7,345 nt of DNA from JADJPL01 sp964607915 (GTDB taxonomy: Bacteria > Bacteroidota > Bacteroidia > Chitinophagales > Saprospiraceae). Under the pieces are notes generated by a model. It did no database searches, was not told where the DNA came from, and saw only the letters and a program-made list of their open reading frames with translations. Shown piece after piece: positions 1-6,065 of this stretch. The stretch covers positions 1 through 7,345 of the forward strand of contig CAZSMU010000166.1 in the NCBI GenBank assembly GCA_964607915.1, read 5' to 3'. Numbering within the stretch: the first letter of the stretch is position 1; the number at the start of each line of letters is the position of its first letter. The translations under genes and the position numbers were made by a program.

Positions 1-1
1 C

Positions 2-736
2 CTGAAAGCCGCCGACGTGGGCATATCGGTACAAAATGCCGTGGATGTCGCCAAAGAATCCGCAGATCTGATTCTGCTCGAGCAAAACCTCCATGTCATC
101 CTGGACGGTATCGCAGAGGGGAGGAAAACGTACCAAAACACCTTGAAATACATATTCATCACGATAAGCGCCAACTTTGGCAATATGTTCAGCATGGCTG
201 GCGCCTCCGTTTTCCTTCCCTTCCTCCCCCTGCTCCCGGCACAGGTCCTGCTGAGCAACTTCAGCACCGATCTGCCAGCCCTGGCTATTTCCTCTGACGA
301 AGTGGATCGAGAGCTGCTGGCCAAACCCCGAAGATGGAACAACCGCGTCATACGCAACTTCATGGTTATCTTCGGACTCGAGAGCTCGCTCTTCGACTAC
401 CTCACCTTCGGCGTACTGGTATTCTTTTTCCATGCTTCCGAAGCCGTATTCCAGACGGGCTGGTTCATAGAGACCGTCGTTACCGAAGTGTGCATCTTAC
501 TCATCATCCGCACGCGGCGCAGTTTTTTCAGAAGCCGGATCAGCAGAACCCTGTTCTGGACGAGCGCGCTCGTTGTGGCTCTGGTGCTGGTGCTGCCCTA
601 TCTGCCTTTTTCCTCCGCATTGGGGTTCACCCCGCTCCCTGCCTCCGTCATCTGCGGGATGGTAGGGGTTGCACTGGCATACGCGATCGTGAGCGAAATG
701 ACCAAACGGTGGTTTTTCAGGCGAATGCATTACTGA
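2..736 (+). CDS. Magnesium-type P-type ATPase, C-terminal fragment (5' end outside window)
   Basis: This is the C-terminal 244 residues of a P-type cation pump, read in the frame starting at base 2; the upstream part is cut off by the window edge. The fragment opens with LKAADVGISV, the stretch that follows the GDGxNDAPA hinge motif of P-type ATPases. After it comes a cytoplasmic segment with the ESADLILLEQNL pattern and GRKTYQNTLKYI, then about six hydrophobic segments, as in the M5-M10 transport domain. The features FQTGWFIE, RTRRSFFRSR, LPYLPF and LGFTPLP match the MgtA/MgtB-like (P3B) branch, which imports Mg2+ across the inner membrane using ATP. In the putative M6 the motif is N-x3-D-x-P (Asn at 257-259, Asp at 269-271), which differs from enterobacterial MgtA and slightly resembles P2-type pumps, so the ion specificity is inferred. 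It ends at TGA 734-736, 68 bp before doxX. Confidence 0.9.
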   Translation: MKAADVGISVQNAVDVAKESADLILLEQNLHVILDGIAEGRKTYQNTLKYIFITISANFGNMFSMAGASVFLPFLPLLPAQVLLSNFSTDLPALAISSDEVDRELLAKPRRWNNRVIRNFMVIFGLESSLFDYLTFGVLVFFFHASEAVFQTGWFIETVVTEVCILLIIRTRRSFFRSRISRTLFWTSALVVALVLVLPYLPFSSALGFTPLPASVICGMVGVALAYAIVSEMTKRWFFRRMHY

Positions 737-777
737 GATCAAAATTCCGGCGACCTCCCTGTATTTCATAATATTAT

Positions 778-785
778 TACCTTTG
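778..785 (+). promoter_or_regulatory. Candidate Bacteroidota -7 promoter element for the doxX run
   Basis: TACCTTTG is a perfect match to the Bacteroidota -7 consensus TAnnTTTG and lies 19 bp upstream of the doxX ATG at 805, in the 68-bp gap after the ATPase gene. No convincing TTTG -33 element sits at the expected distance (about 754-760 reads CCTCCC), so the call rests on one element. If it is real, the transcript would begin only about a dozen bases before the start codon. Confidence 0.4.
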
Positions 786-804
786 AGGCCTAAAAAACAG
801 TGTT

Positions 805-1203
805 ATGGCATTTTCAAAAAAATTGGATTGGGCACTCCTGGCCCTTCGCCTGATGTTTGGCGCTGGTATGCTCTATGGGCACGGCCTGCGGAAGTTAGAC
901 CGCTTGTTCGGGGATGCAGAAATCAAATTCGCAGATCCTTTCGGCATCGGTCCGGTTCCTTCTCTGGTCCTGGTCGTTTTCGCAGAAGTGCTGTGTGCGG
1001 CCTTGATTGTACTCGGCCTATTCACCCGCTGGGCGACCATACCCCTCATCATTGCCATGTTGGTAGCTGTGTTCTACGCCCATGCCAGCGATCCCTTCAG
1101 CGACAAGGAAATGGGACTCCTCTACCTCACCGCATACGTGAGCATAGCCCTCGCCGGACCAGGCTGGTACTCGGTGGACGCGCAGTGGAAAGCCCGGAAA
1201 TAA
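805..1203 (+). CDS. DoxX family integral membrane protein
   Basis: This is a 132-residue protein with four predicted membrane segments, near residues 10-27, 51-71, 76-92 and 103-118. It carries the usual DoxX landmarks: RLMFGAGMLYGHGLRKL near the first helix, then EVLCAALIVLGLFTRWATIPL, and the closing GPGWYSVD motif at 118-125. Length and layout fit the family. DoxX proteins sit in the inner membrane; some are linked to thiosulfate:quinone oxidoreductase or to oxidative-stress complexes, but for most the reaction is unknown, and nothing here identifies a substrate. ATG 805 fits the family N-terminus and follows the candidate -7 element at 778-785. The apbE gene starts 14 nt after its stop codon, which suggests co-transcription. 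A long open frame overlaps doxX in another register, but it is only an upstream extension of the apbE frame. Confidence 0.88.
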   Translation: MAFSKKLDWALLALRLMFGAGMLYGHGLRKLDRLFGDAEIKFADPFGIGPVPSLVLVVFAEVLCAALIVLGLFTRWATIPLIIAMLVAVFYAHASDPFSDKEMGLLYLTAYVSIALAGPGWYSVDAQWKARK

Positions 1204-1217
1204 AGCACTTACCAAAC

Positions 1218-2309
1218 ATGCCACACCGTATGCCGGTTATATTTGCCGACTGCTTCTCCCTGCGCAGTGCCCTCCTGGCCTGCTTGCCGGGGATATGCCT
1301 GCTTACTTTTTCCTGTAACAAAGCGGACAACCCGGAAATATCCTATCAAACCATCGAAGGGGAAGCCCAGGGTTCCTACTACCGCGTCACATACGCCGAC
1401 TCCGCAGGGCGGGATTTCACTCCTCAGATAGAACAGTTGCTCGACGATATGAACGCAGAGGTATCCACCTACCTGGATAGCTCTATCATCTCCCGCTTCA
1501 ACACCGCACCAGGCACGGATTTCACCTTCTCGACCAAGTCTCGCTACTTTTTAGACAACTACCTGAAATCCAGGGAGGTATTTCGAGAAAGCTCAGGGGC
1601 GTTCGACCCCACCGTGATGCCTTTGGTGAGCTACTGGGGCTTTGGAGCTAAGCCGAAGCACATCAGCACCGTAGACAGTCTGAAAGTGGACTCCCTGCTC
1701 CGCTACGTCGGCCTCACCCGAATCATGATGATTCCCAAAGGCAGGGACTCGGTCATCCTACGCAAAGAGCTTCCGGGTATACAACTCGATTTCAACGCCA
1801 TCGCACAAGGATACACGGTGGACGAGGTGGGCCGCCTGCTCGAGGCCAACGGAGTATTTCACTACCTGGTAGATATCGGCGGCGAGGTGCTGGCCAAAGG
1901 TGTCAATCCACGAGGAAAAGACTGGACCATAGGGATAAATACCCCCCGGGAGGATGGTAAAACGGAGGAAATCTTCGCCACCGTACCCCTGCGAAACCGC
2001 GCTTTGGCTACTTCGGGCAATTACCGCAAGTTCTACGAGGTGGATGGGGTGAAATACAGCCACACCATCAACCCCGGAACCGGGTATCCGGAACGCAGCG
2101 CCTTGCTCAGCGCTTCGGTATTCGCTCCCGATGCCATGAGCGCCGACGCATACGCCACCGCCTGCATGGTGTTAGGTGCCCAAAACGCCATGCCTATGAT
2201 CGAAAGACTCGAAAATATCGAAGCGTACTTCATCATAGGAAATCCCGACGGCTCCATGGGCGTACAGTACTCCAATGGCCTGAAATCCCTTTTTGACCGT
2301 AAAAAATAA
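1218..2309 (+). CDS. apbE: FAD:protein FMN transferase (ApbE family), lipoprotein
   Basis: This 363-residue protein belongs to the ApbE family, which moves FMN from FAD onto a Thr/Ser of exported redox proteins such as NqrB/NqrC or RnfG/RnfD subunits, using Mg2+. The N-terminus is a lipoprotein signal with lipobox LTFSC (Cys33), so the enzyme should be anchored in the periplasm-facing envelope. Family motifs appear in order: STYLDSSIISRFN (83-95), SGAFDPTV (126-133), DFNAIAQGYTVD (191-202), VDIGGEV (218-224), ALATSGNYR (262-270), YSHTINPGTGYP (280-291) and DAMSADAYATA (305-315), the last holding the metal-binding Asp region. Gln198 replaces the Lys usual in the AKGY motif. The frame stays open back to 783, but that extension overlaps doxX and would bury the signal peptide; ATG 1218 is preferred, with ATG 1230 as an alternative. 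No target protein is encoded nearby. Confidence 0.92.
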   Translation: MPHRMPVIFADCFSLRSALLACLPGICLLTFSCNKADNPEISYQTIEGEAQGSYYRVTYADSAGRDFTPQIEQLLDDMNAEVSTYLDSSIISRFNTAPGTDFTFSTKSRYFLDNYLKSREVFRESSGAFDPTVMPLVSYWGFGAKPKHISTVDSLKVDSLLRYVGLTRIMMIPKGRDSVILRKELPGIQLDFNAIAQGYTVDEVGRLLEANGVFHYLVDIGGEVLAKGVNPRGKDWTIGINTPREDGKTEEIFATVPLRNRALATSGNYRKFYEVDGVKYSHTINPGTGYPERSALLSASVFAPDAMSADAYATACMVLGAQNAMPMIERLENIEAYFIIGNPDGSMGVQYSNGLKSLFDRKK

Positions 2310-2322
2310 GCCTCCCAAACAC

Positions 2323-3153
2323 ATGATTTTCAAATTAGACCGCGACCTTTGTTTCCTCGATATCGAATCCACCGGACTGAACGTGGTCAGCGACCGCATC
2401 CTGCAGCTCGCCATGATCAAATACCCCAAAGACGGCAGCGAACCCCGGGAACTGTCTATGTTGATCAACCCAGGCATCCCCATCTCCCTGGAAGCTATGC
2501 TGGTACACGGCATCACCCCCAAGGACGTGGCGAATAAACCGACGTTTCAACAGGTGGCTCAAAAAATAAGGGATTTCATTGGCGATTCGGATTTCGCCGG
2601 GTACAACTCCAACCGCTTCGATATCCCCCTACTCATGGAAGAGTTCTCCCGGGTCGGTATCGAACTGGATATGGCCCGCCGCCGTACCGTGGACGTACAG
2701 CGCATCTTCTACAAAATGGAGCCCCGAACGCTCAAAGCTGCTCTAAAATTCTACTGCGACCGCGAACTCGAAGATGCCCACGACGCCATGGCCGACGTTC
2801 GTGCTACTATTGACGTCTTTTTTGGCCAGCTCCAGCGCTACGAAGGCCAGGACTTCGTGGACGACCACGGCGCCGCACAGCCCTCGCCCGTGGTCAGGGA
2901 CGTACAGGCCCTGCACGACTTTACCAACGATATGAAATTCGTGGATGCTACCCAGAAGCTGCGCTACGACGCAGACGGCACGGTCGTCTTCAACTTTGGC
3001 AAGTACAACGGGCAGCCCGTCGCCGAGACATTGGCCACCGACAAGCAATACTACCACTGGATCCTGGCTAAAGAGTTCACTTCCCAGGTCAAACAGACGG
3101 TAAAAAATATAGTGCGGGACTATGAAAAAAACCAGCGCCCTAAGGAAGATTAG
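2323..3153 (+). CDS. DnaQ-like DEDDh 3'-5' exonuclease with ExoX-like C-terminal motif
   Basis: This is a 276-residue exonuclease of the DEDDh superfamily. The catalytic set is visible: Asp13 and Glu15 in FLDIESTGL (ExoI), Asp100 in GYNSNRFDIPLL (ExoII), and His153 with Asp158 in DAHDAMADV (ExoIII). Such enzymes remove nucleotides from DNA or RNA 3' ends with two metal ions. After a linker (about 172-215), the C-terminus has FGKYNGQPV (225-233) and YYHWILAKEF (243-252). This is a short module seen at the end of ExoX-like exonucleases and in DUF3820-type proteins, so it is closer to ExoX/DnaQ-like repair or turnover enzymes than to a polymerase III epsilon chain. ATG 2323 lies 13 nt after apbE and places the ExoI motif at the normal depth; a TTG at 2293 would overlap apbE and is less likely. 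The end overlaps the next gene by 32 nt. The physiological substrate cannot be read from sequence. Confidence 0.9.
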   Translation: MIFKLDRDLCFLDIESTGLNVVSDRILQLAMIKYPKDGSEPRELSMLINPGIPISLEAMLVHGITPKDVANKPTFQQVAQKIRDFIGDSDFAGYNSNRFDIPLLMEEFSRVGIELDMARRRTVDVQRIFYKMEPRTLKAALKFYCDRELEDAHDAMADVRATIDVFFGQLQRYEGQDFVDDHGAAQPSPVVRDVQALHDFTNDMKFVDATQKLRYDADGTVVFNFGKYNGQPVAETLATDKQYYHWILAKEFTSQVKQTVKNIVRDYEKNQRPKED

Positions 3154-3982
3154 TCTGCCAGCGCTCGCCCTGCTGCTGTCCTCCTGCGCCCAGCTCGAAG
3201 AAGGCTGCCTAGACGCTTATGCAGTCAACCTGACTATTGATGCCGACAAGACCTGCGGGGATTGCTGTACCTTTCCTCAGCTCCGCCTCGATTTACTCCA
3301 CAAAGTACAAGTGCAGGATAGCCTGAAAAATCTCACCCTCGGTACTGAGGTCTATACGGATGGCGCCGGAAATCCCCTGCGCATCTCGGATATACGCTTC
3401 TACCTCAGTACAGTAGAAATGGTCAAGCCCGATGGCAGTACCGCAGCCACACAAGGCAAAGTATCCCTGTACAAACCGGATAAATCGAAGTTTGAAGTAC
3501 CGGACTACTACGCCCTGGCTACCCCTTCTTCCCTGGCCCGTATCGTGGCTTCTACCTTCCGAAAAGCCGACCAGGTAGTAGCCCTGCGGCTGCAGTTGGG
3601 CGTAGGAAGCCCCGCCGGGCAAGCAGACCCCGCCTCTGCCCCTTCCGGGCACCCCCTGGCAGTCCAATCGCCTTCTATGTGGAATACAACCAAGGGATAC
3701 ATCGCCCAGCGCCTCGTACTACTTCCCGGCACCAGCGATACTGCTGTGGTAGTCTATGAAACTACAGGGACAGCCGCCCTGCGCACCATAGAGCTCCCTC
3801 TGGCATCCCCCTTGTCCGTACCTGCCGGGCATCACGTCGCCTTCACGCTGCGCATAGACTACGCAGCCTGGCTGCGCAACGTGAATATCCTCAAAGACTC
3901 CCGGGAGAGCATAGTCCAAAAACTGGGCGATAACTTCGCCAACTCACTCGCCATTGTTCAGGTCAGTACTTCAAAGAACTAA
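3122..3982 (+). CDS. MbnP-like (putative copper-binding) lipoprotein
   Basis: This 286-residue lipoprotein has the signal MKKTSALRKISLPALALLLS and lipobox LLSSC (Cys22), so it is probably anchored in the outer envelope. After it comes a short cysteine module, GCLDAYAVN-x5-AD-x2-CGDCC (28-49). The rest resembles the MbnP-like domain: LGTEVYTDGAGNPLRISDIR (about 73-92) followed by FYLSTVEMVKPDGS, then LRLQLGV (155-161), SMWNTTKGYI (185-194) and a closing DNFANSLAIV (270-279). MbnP proteins of methanotrophs bind copper through a modified Trp and work with the di-heme enzyme MbnH. Here metal binding is only inferred, and the usual aromatic/His landmarks after the WNTT motif look changed (VVYETTG). 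No MbnH-like gene is present. The start is fixed by the signal peptide even though it lies 32 nt inside the exonuclease gene. A terminator-like hairpin follows about 180 bp downstream. Confidence 0.75.
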   Translation: MKKTSALRKISLPALALLLSSCAQLEEGCLDAYAVNLTIDADKTCGDCCTFPQLRLDLLHKVQVQDSLKNLTLGTEVYTDGAGNPLRISDIRFYLSTVEMVKPDGSTAATQGKVSLYKPDKSKFEVPDYYALATPSSLARIVASTFRKADQVVALRLQLGVGSPAGQADPASAPSGHPLAVQSPSMWNTTKGYIAQRLVLLPGTSDTAVVVYETTGTAALRTIELPLASPLSVPAGHHVAFTLRIDYAAWLRNVNILKDSRESIVQKLGDNFANSLAIVQVSTSKN

Positions 3983-4091
3983 AGCGTTAGGGGGATATCC
4001 TCAGGATTTTATCGCCCGCGCAACCAGTCTAATATTTCGATCCTATACTCATAAAGCAACCCTCTGCGTTTAGCATTTTTTTACCTGCTTT

Positions 4092-4130
4092 TTTCAAAAT
4101 AATTTTTTAAAATCAGAAATTATTTTGAAA
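4092..4130. repeat. AT-rich perfect inverted repeat, possible operator
   Basis: The arms 4092-4105 (TTTCAAAATAATTT) and 4117-4130 (AAATTATTTTGAAA) are exact reverse complements over 14 bp. The pairing extends by a G-U and a T-A pair (4106-4107 with 4115-4116), leaving a 7-nt loop. Only one of the pairs is C-G, so it would be a weak RNA hairpin and a poor terminator despite the following TTTT. Symmetry of this kind suits a dimeric DNA-binding protein better. The right arm contains the TTTG (4124-4127) that could be the -33 element of the promoter for the GMC gene. Confidence 0.6.
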
Positions 4131-4153
4131 TTTTAGCGTGAAAAGTACCTTTA
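4124..4153 (+). promoter_or_regulatory. Candidate Bacteroidota promoter upstream of the GMC oxidoreductase
   Basis: TTTG at 4124-4127 and TACCTTTA at 4146-4153 are separated by 18 nt. This resembles the Bacteroidota primary-sigma promoter (TTTG, roughly 19-21 nt, TAnnTTTG) with the last -7 base changed to A and a spacer slightly short. Transcription would start near 4160. The difficulty is that a terminator-like hairpin begins at 4166, so either that hairpin is bypassed or the promoter is not the main one. I found no better promoter between the hairpin and the ATG at 4315. Confidence 0.35.
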
Positions 4154-4165
4154 CAGAACTATGGG

Positions 4166-4186
4166 ATGGGGTTTTCCCCATTTTTT
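4166..4186 (+). terminator. Rho-independent terminator-like hairpin with T-tract
   Basis: A 6-bp stem ATGGGG (4166-4171) and CCCCAT (4176-4181) closes a TTTT loop and is followed directly by five more T residues (4182-4186). The orientation is +, so it most simply ends the transcript of the doxX-to-MbnP-like run, although it lies 184 bp after the last stop codon. On the opposite strand it has no suitable T-tract. Its place just downstream of the candidate promoter also allows an attenuator in the leader of the GMC gene. Confidence 0.55.
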
Positions 4187-4314
4187 ACCATACGACTGGT
4201 TGCGAGAGGAATAGTTGCAAGGGTAAAAGCGTTCTTTTCCTCGCAAATACCCTCTCTACAGGAAATTTCATCCCGCTCGTTCTGCTTTTTAACACCATTA
4301 ACACCTAAAGCGAT

Positions 4315-6036
4315 ATGCCAGGCGAAACTTCTCAGGCCAACCTCAACACCCGGGCTGAAAAACAGAACACCTACGATGCCATCGTCATTGGAAGTGGTAT
4401 CAGCGGTGGCTGGGCAGCCAAAGAACTGACCGAAAAAGGACTCAAAGTGCTCATGCTGGAACGCGGAGGCCCCTACGAACACGTTAAAGACTACAAGACC
4501 GCCAGCCTAAAACCCTGGGAATTTGAACACCGCGGGCGCACCACTGCCCAGCAGCGCCTGGACTATCCCGTCATACACCGGGGCTGGGCAGCCAGCGAAG
4601 CCGTCATGGACGCCTGGACCAATGAAAAAGATTCCCCCTACACTGAAATCAAGCCTTTCACCTGGTGGCGAGCCTACCGCATGGGGGGACGCAGTATCCT
4701 TTGGGGGCGCCAAAGCTATCGGCTCAGCGACCTGGATTTTGAAGCCAACCTCAAAGACGGCCATGGAGTAGATTGGCCCATCCGCTACAAAGATATCGCC
4801 CCCTGGTACGACTATGCGGAGCGCTTCGCCGGTATCAGCGGTAGTAAAGAGGGCATCCCGCATCTCCCCGACGGCGAATTCTTACCGCCTATGGAGTTGA
4901 ACTGTGTGGAAAAAGACGCTGCAGCCAAAATCAAAGCGCATTTCAAAGGCCAGCGCCACCTCATCATAGGCCGAGTAGCCAACCTCACCGCGCCGCTGCA
5001 GAGCCGCACCAACTGCCAGTTTCGCAATCGCTGCTGGGAAGGCTGTCCGTTTGGCGGCTACTTCAGCACGCAGTCCTCTACCCTGCCCGCCGCCCTGGCA
5101 ACAGGCAACCTCACCGTGCGGCCACATTCCATCGTCACCAAACTGCTGTACGACAAAGACGCCCGAAAAGCCTCCGGTGTCGAAGTCCTCGATGCCGAAG
5201 ATATGCAGACCTACACCTTCAAGAGCAAAATCGTGTTCGTCTGTGCCTCAGCCCTCAACTCTACCTGGATCCTGTTCAATACCGCCACCGATATTTGGCC
5301 CGGCGGCCTGGGCAGCAGTTCCGGCGAACTGGGCCACAACGTCATGGACCACCACTATAACCTCGGCGCTTCGGGGCTCGTAGAAGGCTTTGAAGATAAA
5401 TACACCTATGGCCGACGGCCAAATGGCTTTTATATCCCCCGCTTCACCAACCTCAACGGCGACAAACGGGACTACCTGCGAGGCTTCGGCTACCAGGGAG
5501 GAGCCAGTCGGCAGGGATGGAGCCGCGAAGTGGCCGAACTCACCATTGGGGCTGCCTTCAAAGAAGCCCTTACCGAACCCGGCAGCTGGACCATCGGCGG
5601 GGGCGGCTTCGGCGAAATACTTCCCTACCACGAAAACCGGATCTACCTCGATACCGAGCGCAAGGACAAATGGGGCTTACCCATCCTCGCCATGGATGCT
5701 GAACTCAAAGAAAATGAGTACCGCATGAGAAAGGATATCGTCTCCGAGCTTGCGGCCATGCTCGAAGTGGCGGGTGCCAAAGACATACAAACCTGGGACA
5801 ATGGACATGCCATCGGACACGGCATCCACGAAATGGGCACCGCACGCATGGGGCGTGACCCCAAAACATCCGTGCTCAACGGCCACAACCAAGTCTGGGA
5901 TGCCCAAAACGTATTCGTCACCGATGGAGCCTGCATGACGTCGTCGGCCTGCCAAAACCCGTCGCTGACCTATATGGCCATCACCGCCCGCGCTGCCGAT
6001 CATGCCGTTTCACTGCTGAAAAAAGGAGAACTGTAG
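4315..6036 (+). CDS. GMC-family FAD-dependent oxidoreductase with a cysteine cluster
   Basis: This is a 573-residue flavoprotein of the GMC family, which oxidises alcohol groups of sugars, sugar acids or sterols. The FAD-binding Rossmann motif is GSGISGGWAA (26-35), with LERGG (48-52) closing the fold. A second conserved stretch is MGGRSILWGRQSYRLSDLDF (123-142). The C-terminal half of the active site has HEMGTARMG with His505 and CQNPSLT with Asn548, the usual catalytic His/Asn pair. Cys234, Cys240 and Cys244 in NCQFRNRCWEGCP recall the Fe-S-type cysteine cluster of membrane-bound FAD sugar dehydrogenase large subunits (gluconate 2-dehydrogenase-like). No signal peptide is visible. The small subunit 3 that usually accompanies such proteins and carries the export signal is not next to this gene, so the location and electron acceptor are open. 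The substrate is unknown. ATG 4315 follows an A-rich leader and leaves a short tail before the FAD motif. Confidence 0.9.
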   Translation: MPGETSQANLNTRAEKQNTYDAIVIGSGISGGWAAKELTEKGLKVLMLERGGPYEHVKDYKTASLKPWEFEHRGRTTAQQRLDYPVIHRGWAASEAVMDAWTNEKDSPYTEIKPFTWWRAYRMGGRSILWGRQSYRLSDLDFEANLKDGHGVDWPIRYKDIAPWYDYAERFAGISGSKEGIPHLPDGEFLPPMELNCVEKDAAAKIKAHFKGQRHLIIGRVANLTAPLQSRTNCQFRNRCWEGCPFGGYFSTQSSTLPAALATGNLTVRPHSIVTKLLYDKDARKASGVEVLDAEDMQTYTFKSKIVFVCASALNSTWILFNTATDIWPGGLGSSSGELGHNVMDHHYNLGASGLVEGFEDKYTYGRRPNGFYIPRFTNLNGDKRDYLRGFGYQGGASRQGWSREVAELTIGAAFKEALTEPGSWTIGGGGFGEILPYHENRIYLDTERKDKWGLPILAMDAELKENEYRMRKDIVSELAAMLEVAGAKDIQTWDNGHAIGHGIHEMGTARMGRDPKTSVLNGHNQVWDAQNVFVTDGACMTSSACQNPSLTYMAITARAADHAVSLLKKGEL

Positions 6037-6038
6037 AG

Positions 6039-6046
6039 AACCTTTG
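6039..6046 (+). promoter_or_regulatory. Weak candidate -7 element before the DUF3667 gene
   Basis: AACCTTTG just after the GMC stop codon matches TAnnTTTG at seven of eight positions counting the free ones. There is no clear TTTG -33 element at the right distance. If used, the transcript would begin near 6053 and its leader would contain the whole palindrome at 6066-6145. Evidence is thin and read-through from the GMC gene is equally possible. Confidence 0.2.
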
Positions 6047-6065
6047 CCGTTTTCACGCGTCCAAT

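Larger units (their letters stand above)
3983..4314. other. Gene-free regulatory stretch between the MbnP-like and GMC genes
   Basis: I see no credible gene in these 332 bp. The first part (3983-4090) is plain sequence with only a very weak 4-bp hairpin near 3997-4007. The middle is strongly AT-rich and carries the inverted repeat at 4092-4130, a promoter-like pair at 4124-4153 and a terminator hairpin at 4166-4186. The remaining 128 bp up to the GMC start contain short complementary blocks: TTGCGAG 4200-4206 with CTCGCAA 4240-4246, AGGGTA 4220-4225 with TACCCT 4248-4253, and GAGAGG 4204-4209 with CCTCTC 4251-4256. These cannot all form at once in a simple fold. The last bases before the ATG are A-rich with no clear Shine-Dalgarno. 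Confidence 0.7.

Noticed and set aside
334..771. Open frame overlapping the ATPase gene in another + frame
   Set aside because: It has a composition typical of a shadow frame (many Arg/His/Pro), and the ATPase frame carries the clear family motifs.
783..1217. Upstream extension of the apbE frame giving a 508-residue protein
   Set aside because: It overlaps all of doxX, has no family likeness, and would bury the lipoprotein signal peptide that starts at 1218.
3997..4010. Small hairpin ATCC-TCA-GGAT followed by TTT as a terminator for the MbnP-like gene
   Set aside because: The stem is only four pairs and the T-run is short; the hairpin at 4166-4186 is much stronger.
4166..4429. Plus-strand open frame beginning inside the terminator hairpin
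   Set aside because: It starts within the hairpin, overlaps the GMC gene out of frame, and its product shows no family likeness or signal.
4159..4482. Minus-strand open frame across the gene-free stretch and the GMC start
   Set aside because: There are no recognisable motifs, it overlaps the FAD-binding end of a well-supported gene, and no promoter is evident.
5248..5631. Long minus-strand frames opposite the GMC gene
   Set aside because: They are expected by-products of the codon bias in this GC-rich gene and show no domain motifs.
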